Shown: in pieces, positions 61,507-64,000 of the stretch
How positions within the stretch are numbered: the stretch's first letter is position 1
How the letters are laid out: the number at the start of each line of letters is the position of its first letter
Source of the DNA: Rotaria macrura
Taxonomy: Eukaryota; Rotifera; Eurotatoria; Philodinida; Philodinidae
NCBI GenBank assembly: GCA_900239685.1
Contig: OENT01000095.1
Location: 124,001 to 188,000, forward strand
Direction: 5' to 3'
DNA: 64,000 nucleotides
The notes under the pieces: model-generated
The model's database searches: none
The model's input: only the letters and a program-made list of their open reading frames with translations
What the model was told of the DNA's origin: nothing
Position numbers and translations under genes: made by a program

Positions 61507-62389
61507 CAGTGAAACCTCTCTAATATGAGCACTATTGGGACTAAACGAAACCGTTCACATGAACATGGCGATCACTTTAGGAGGAGTCTGTGTATAAAGG
61601 GACCTTCATCAATCCTCGTGCGAGTAATACCTGACAATAAGACTAGTCCTATCTTGTAGAAGTACAAATATGGAATAGCGAGAGGAACTTATCGGCTATC
61701 CACTGAAGACCTGAGGTTTACTAACACACAGGTTAGTTCCATTACTTTTGTAAGGACAAGTTCCTTGGTAGACAAAACTAAATGAGTCTAATCGATATCA
61801 AAGGTCTGGTTACACCAAATCTATTTAAGCTAGTCGCCAATATGCTGCATATTTTCAATATTTTCAAATTGTACCCTACGCCGTGGATAAACTCTTCGGG
61901 CTTTGTTCGATTATCTCGACCTGCTGTGTTGCATAGCCGTTTCCAAATTCATAGATTTACTGTAGTCTTCAAGATGTTTTATTGAAACACATGAAACCTT
62001 ATCCACGTCAAAATAACGATACATCATTATATTTATCTTTGAATAAGATCTTTTCTTGTACACCTCTTGGTTCCAGTCATAATGGGAGCTCATTCACATA
62101 GAACTAAGAACTGATATTCTCATCTCTCTCTCTTACCTAAACAATTGCTCATTCTATCTCGTGGACAGAGTTTCTATTCTGAATAGTTGGTGTCACCTGT
62201 TTATGTTTACTATGTCGACGTCAACATGTGTGGTAGAGACCGAAAAAAAAGCGTTCACACTAAGAATCGTGGGGGTTTCAACTTGAAGGGGGTGATATTT
62301 CCAGTAATAATCGCTCGGTGCGACATGAGACCGTTCAGAATCACAGGTTGATCATGTAACAGGGGTGCTCACTAATTGAAATTTCACTG
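61507..62389. mobile_element. Decayed pogo/Tigger-like non-autonomous element
   Basis: The left end CAGTGAAACCTCTCTAATAT and the reversed right end CAGTGAAATTTCAATTAGTG, followed by GAGCAC in both, form a diverged inverted repeat. CAGTGAAACCTCTNTAATA is a typical end of pogo-group elements. TA follows the right end, but the left TA is not preserved. No transposase frame remains in the 883 bp; the 67-codon frame at 61782 is not one. Confidence 0.6.
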
Positions 62390-62779
62390 TAAAACATGTC
62401 ATCAATACCAGGCCGGCACATCAGTTCTCCGTGTAAAGCTCAAAATATTATAACATCAAGATTCTCTTGCCAAATCTTTGTCGCGCACTAAATTCAACGA
62501 ACAAAACATATATTTTCGATCCAGTTTTACCTTATATTTTGAAAAATCGAAGGGAAACACTACATGTCAACAGAAAAGCAATATAAGAAAAACGATATTC
62601 TAAGATAATTCAAAGCAAAAGCGCTAAACATGAAATAAAAAACACTACAATCAATAGAATGCCTTTCATGTTAAAAAAAATTAGCTTTGGATCTTTAACG
62701 TTATATTAAGTCAGTTGAGTATCTAATAGAAAATTGATAAGCTAAGACTCTTGACAGATGATGCGTCACCAACTCCTTA
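62390..62779. other. 3' flank of gene C
   Basis: No feature is recognised apart from the presumed 3' UTR of the minus-strand gene C. Confidence 0.4.
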
Positions 62780-64000
62780 CTAATGTCCACCTGTGAAGAG
62801 AGGAACATAATTAAATTTTTCGTTTGTAAGAAAAAATCATATGTTTCAGCAAGACTACTTACCAAAGAGTTTACGGAATTCGATGGCGTCAAGACCACCA
62901 CTGCTGTTGGTATCAGCTGCAGCGAAGAGAGCTGATGCGCCATCGAAACCGCCGCCAGATGAAAAGCTTGATGATCCACCAAAGCTGGCTCCACTGTCCC
63001 AACTGCTACCACCGCTGAAGCTGGCGCCTCCTTCCCATCCACTGGCACCACCTTCCCAACCGCTTGATGATTCGAATGATCCGCCAAAGCTAGCACCACT
63101 ATCCCAACCAGCTGAACCACCAGCTGATTCGAATCCGTATGAGTTAGCACCGAAACCGACAGCAGCACCACCGCTTGGAGCTGACTAAAAACTCACAACA
63201 ATAAATCGATGGCTAAATGCTACACTAGGATTATGATGAAGTACATACGAGATCTTCGACAACACCGGCTGCACGAGCTTGAGCAAGAAGTGATGAGGCA
63301 TCAAGAAGTTGAGCACCATATTGTTGAACATAGGCAGCTGGGTTAGCAGAAACAACGCCAAGGTTTTGGAATTGACGAACAACGCGAACTTGGGCTGCTT
63401 CGTATTGGATGATGACGTTACGTGGTGCTGGGTATGATTGTGCACCAGGAGCACGTTGAACGATGGTTTTTCGTTTAGCTTGAGCTCCATATGGAATCCA
63501 ACGTTCGATGATGATGTCACCTGAAATCAAGCGTCAACACTGTAACAGTACTATACTCGATAGATGAAGATACTAACGTGGTTTGGGTGGGAGGGGTGGA
63601 AGACGTTCGATGATGACTGATCGTGGTGGAACTGGTAGGCCAGGTAAACGACGGATAACAGTTTGAGGGCCAACTGAAGCTGGTGGTTGAGGTGGTCGTT
63701 CACGGAGAACGAGTGGTGGTAGTGATGGGAGCGATGGGGCTTGTTGGCGAATGCGAAGTGGTGGTGGTGGAGGTGGTTGAGGTGGGCGCACTTCTTTGAT
63801 GATGAGTGGCTAGAGTAAGAAAGAAAACCGCATTTCATCGTACAGAACGTAAGTGGTGATAAAGATAGCTTACGCCTGGAGGCGGGAGAGGTGGTGGTTG
63901 AAGGAATCGAACTTTGATGTTTTGTGTGTATGTTTGTGCACCACCAGCAGCTGGGCGAGTGATGACTTGTGGGTTTGAGTCAATGAAGAGACCTTGAGCA
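62780..64000 (-). CDS. EF-hand / Gly-rich / Pro-rich repeat protein, copy C (5' end beyond window)
   Basis: Paralogue of genes A and B in opposite orientation. Visible exons, in reading order, are 64000-63874 (partial exon 2), 63809-63578, 63520-63249, 63184-62863 and 62790-62780. The lengths 232, 272 and 322 nt equal those of the paralogues. The visible part starts in AQGLFIDSNPQVITRPAAGG, then the Pro-rich units (LRIRQQAPSLP, LVLRERPPQPP, SVIIERLPPLPPKP), the core DIIIERWIPYGAQAKRKTIV, and a Gly/Ser/Trp-rich region almost identical to copy B. The C-terminal EF-hand loop is DTNSSGGLDAIE, and the protein ends GGH. The N-terminal EF-hand exon and most of the Gly-rich exon 2 are outside the window. 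Its introns 3 and 4 are nearly identical to those of B. Confidence 0.87.

Noticed and set aside
1-64000. Bacterial features such as CRISPR arrays, operons or ribosome-binding sites
   Set aside because: Spliced genes with GT-AG introns and animal-specific proteins show a eukaryotic nuclear genome, and no regular spacer-repeat array is present.

Overview
The window is an AT-rich stretch of an animal nuclear genome. Its genes are split by very short GT-AG introns, mostly 45-70 nt. The encoded proteins are animal proteins (WASP, eIF2B-alpha, ETHE1, acireductone dioxygenase, MGAT2, PRRC1). The tiny introns, the base composition and an EF-hand/Gly-rich/Pro-rich protein family that I associate with rotifers suggest a bdelloid rotifer or close relative. 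That assignment is inference, not proof. All gene models below were spliced by hand and keep frame across every junction.

Layout. 1.3-2.1 kb: the 3' exons of a PRRC1 gene (+). 2.1-13.5 kb: a gene desert. 13.56-14.52 kb: a compact transposon-like element with one FLYWCH gene, inverted arrays of a CCTGATTCGTCCCC motif and an 8-bp target duplication. 15.02-16.31 kb: a second terminal-inverted-repeat element with TA ends. 18.17-20.25 kb: an 11-exon WASP gene (+). 21.5-22.5 kb: a long, almost perfect foldback repeat. 24.66-25.85 kb: an unrecognised two-exon gene (-). 27.02-28.07 kb: eIF2B-alpha (+), converging on an unrecognised acidic, probably nuclear protein gene (28.47-30.21 kb, -). That gene shares a CpG-rich divergent promoter region with ETHE1 (30.86-31.95 kb, +). 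ETHE1 is tail-to-tail with acireductone dioxygenase (32.90-33.66 kb, -). 37.28-41.16 kb: MGAT2 (-), with a 425-bp MITE in its third intron. 44.50-48.31 kb: an F-box/LRR gene (+) with two possible first exons.

The right end (49-64 kb) holds three members of one gene family. Two are on + (49.36-51.23 kb, and 56.00-57.48 kb with an assembly gap) and one is on - (62.78 kb to beyond the window end). Each complete product has a single EF-hand at each terminus, Gly/Ser/Ala-rich flanks, a Pro-rich repeat of the IIxR type, and a conserved basic/hydrophobic core. Introns are nearly identical between copies, which points to recent duplication or gene conversion. A 650-bp direct repeat and a decayed pogo-like element lie between the copies.

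The conserved genes are housekeeping functions with no obvious shared pathway: actin nucleation, translation initiation, sulfide and methionine-salvage metabolism, and N-glycan processing. The most novel parts are the EF-hand/Gly-rich family and the set of small inverted-repeat elements that carry tiny genes with their own TATA boxes.
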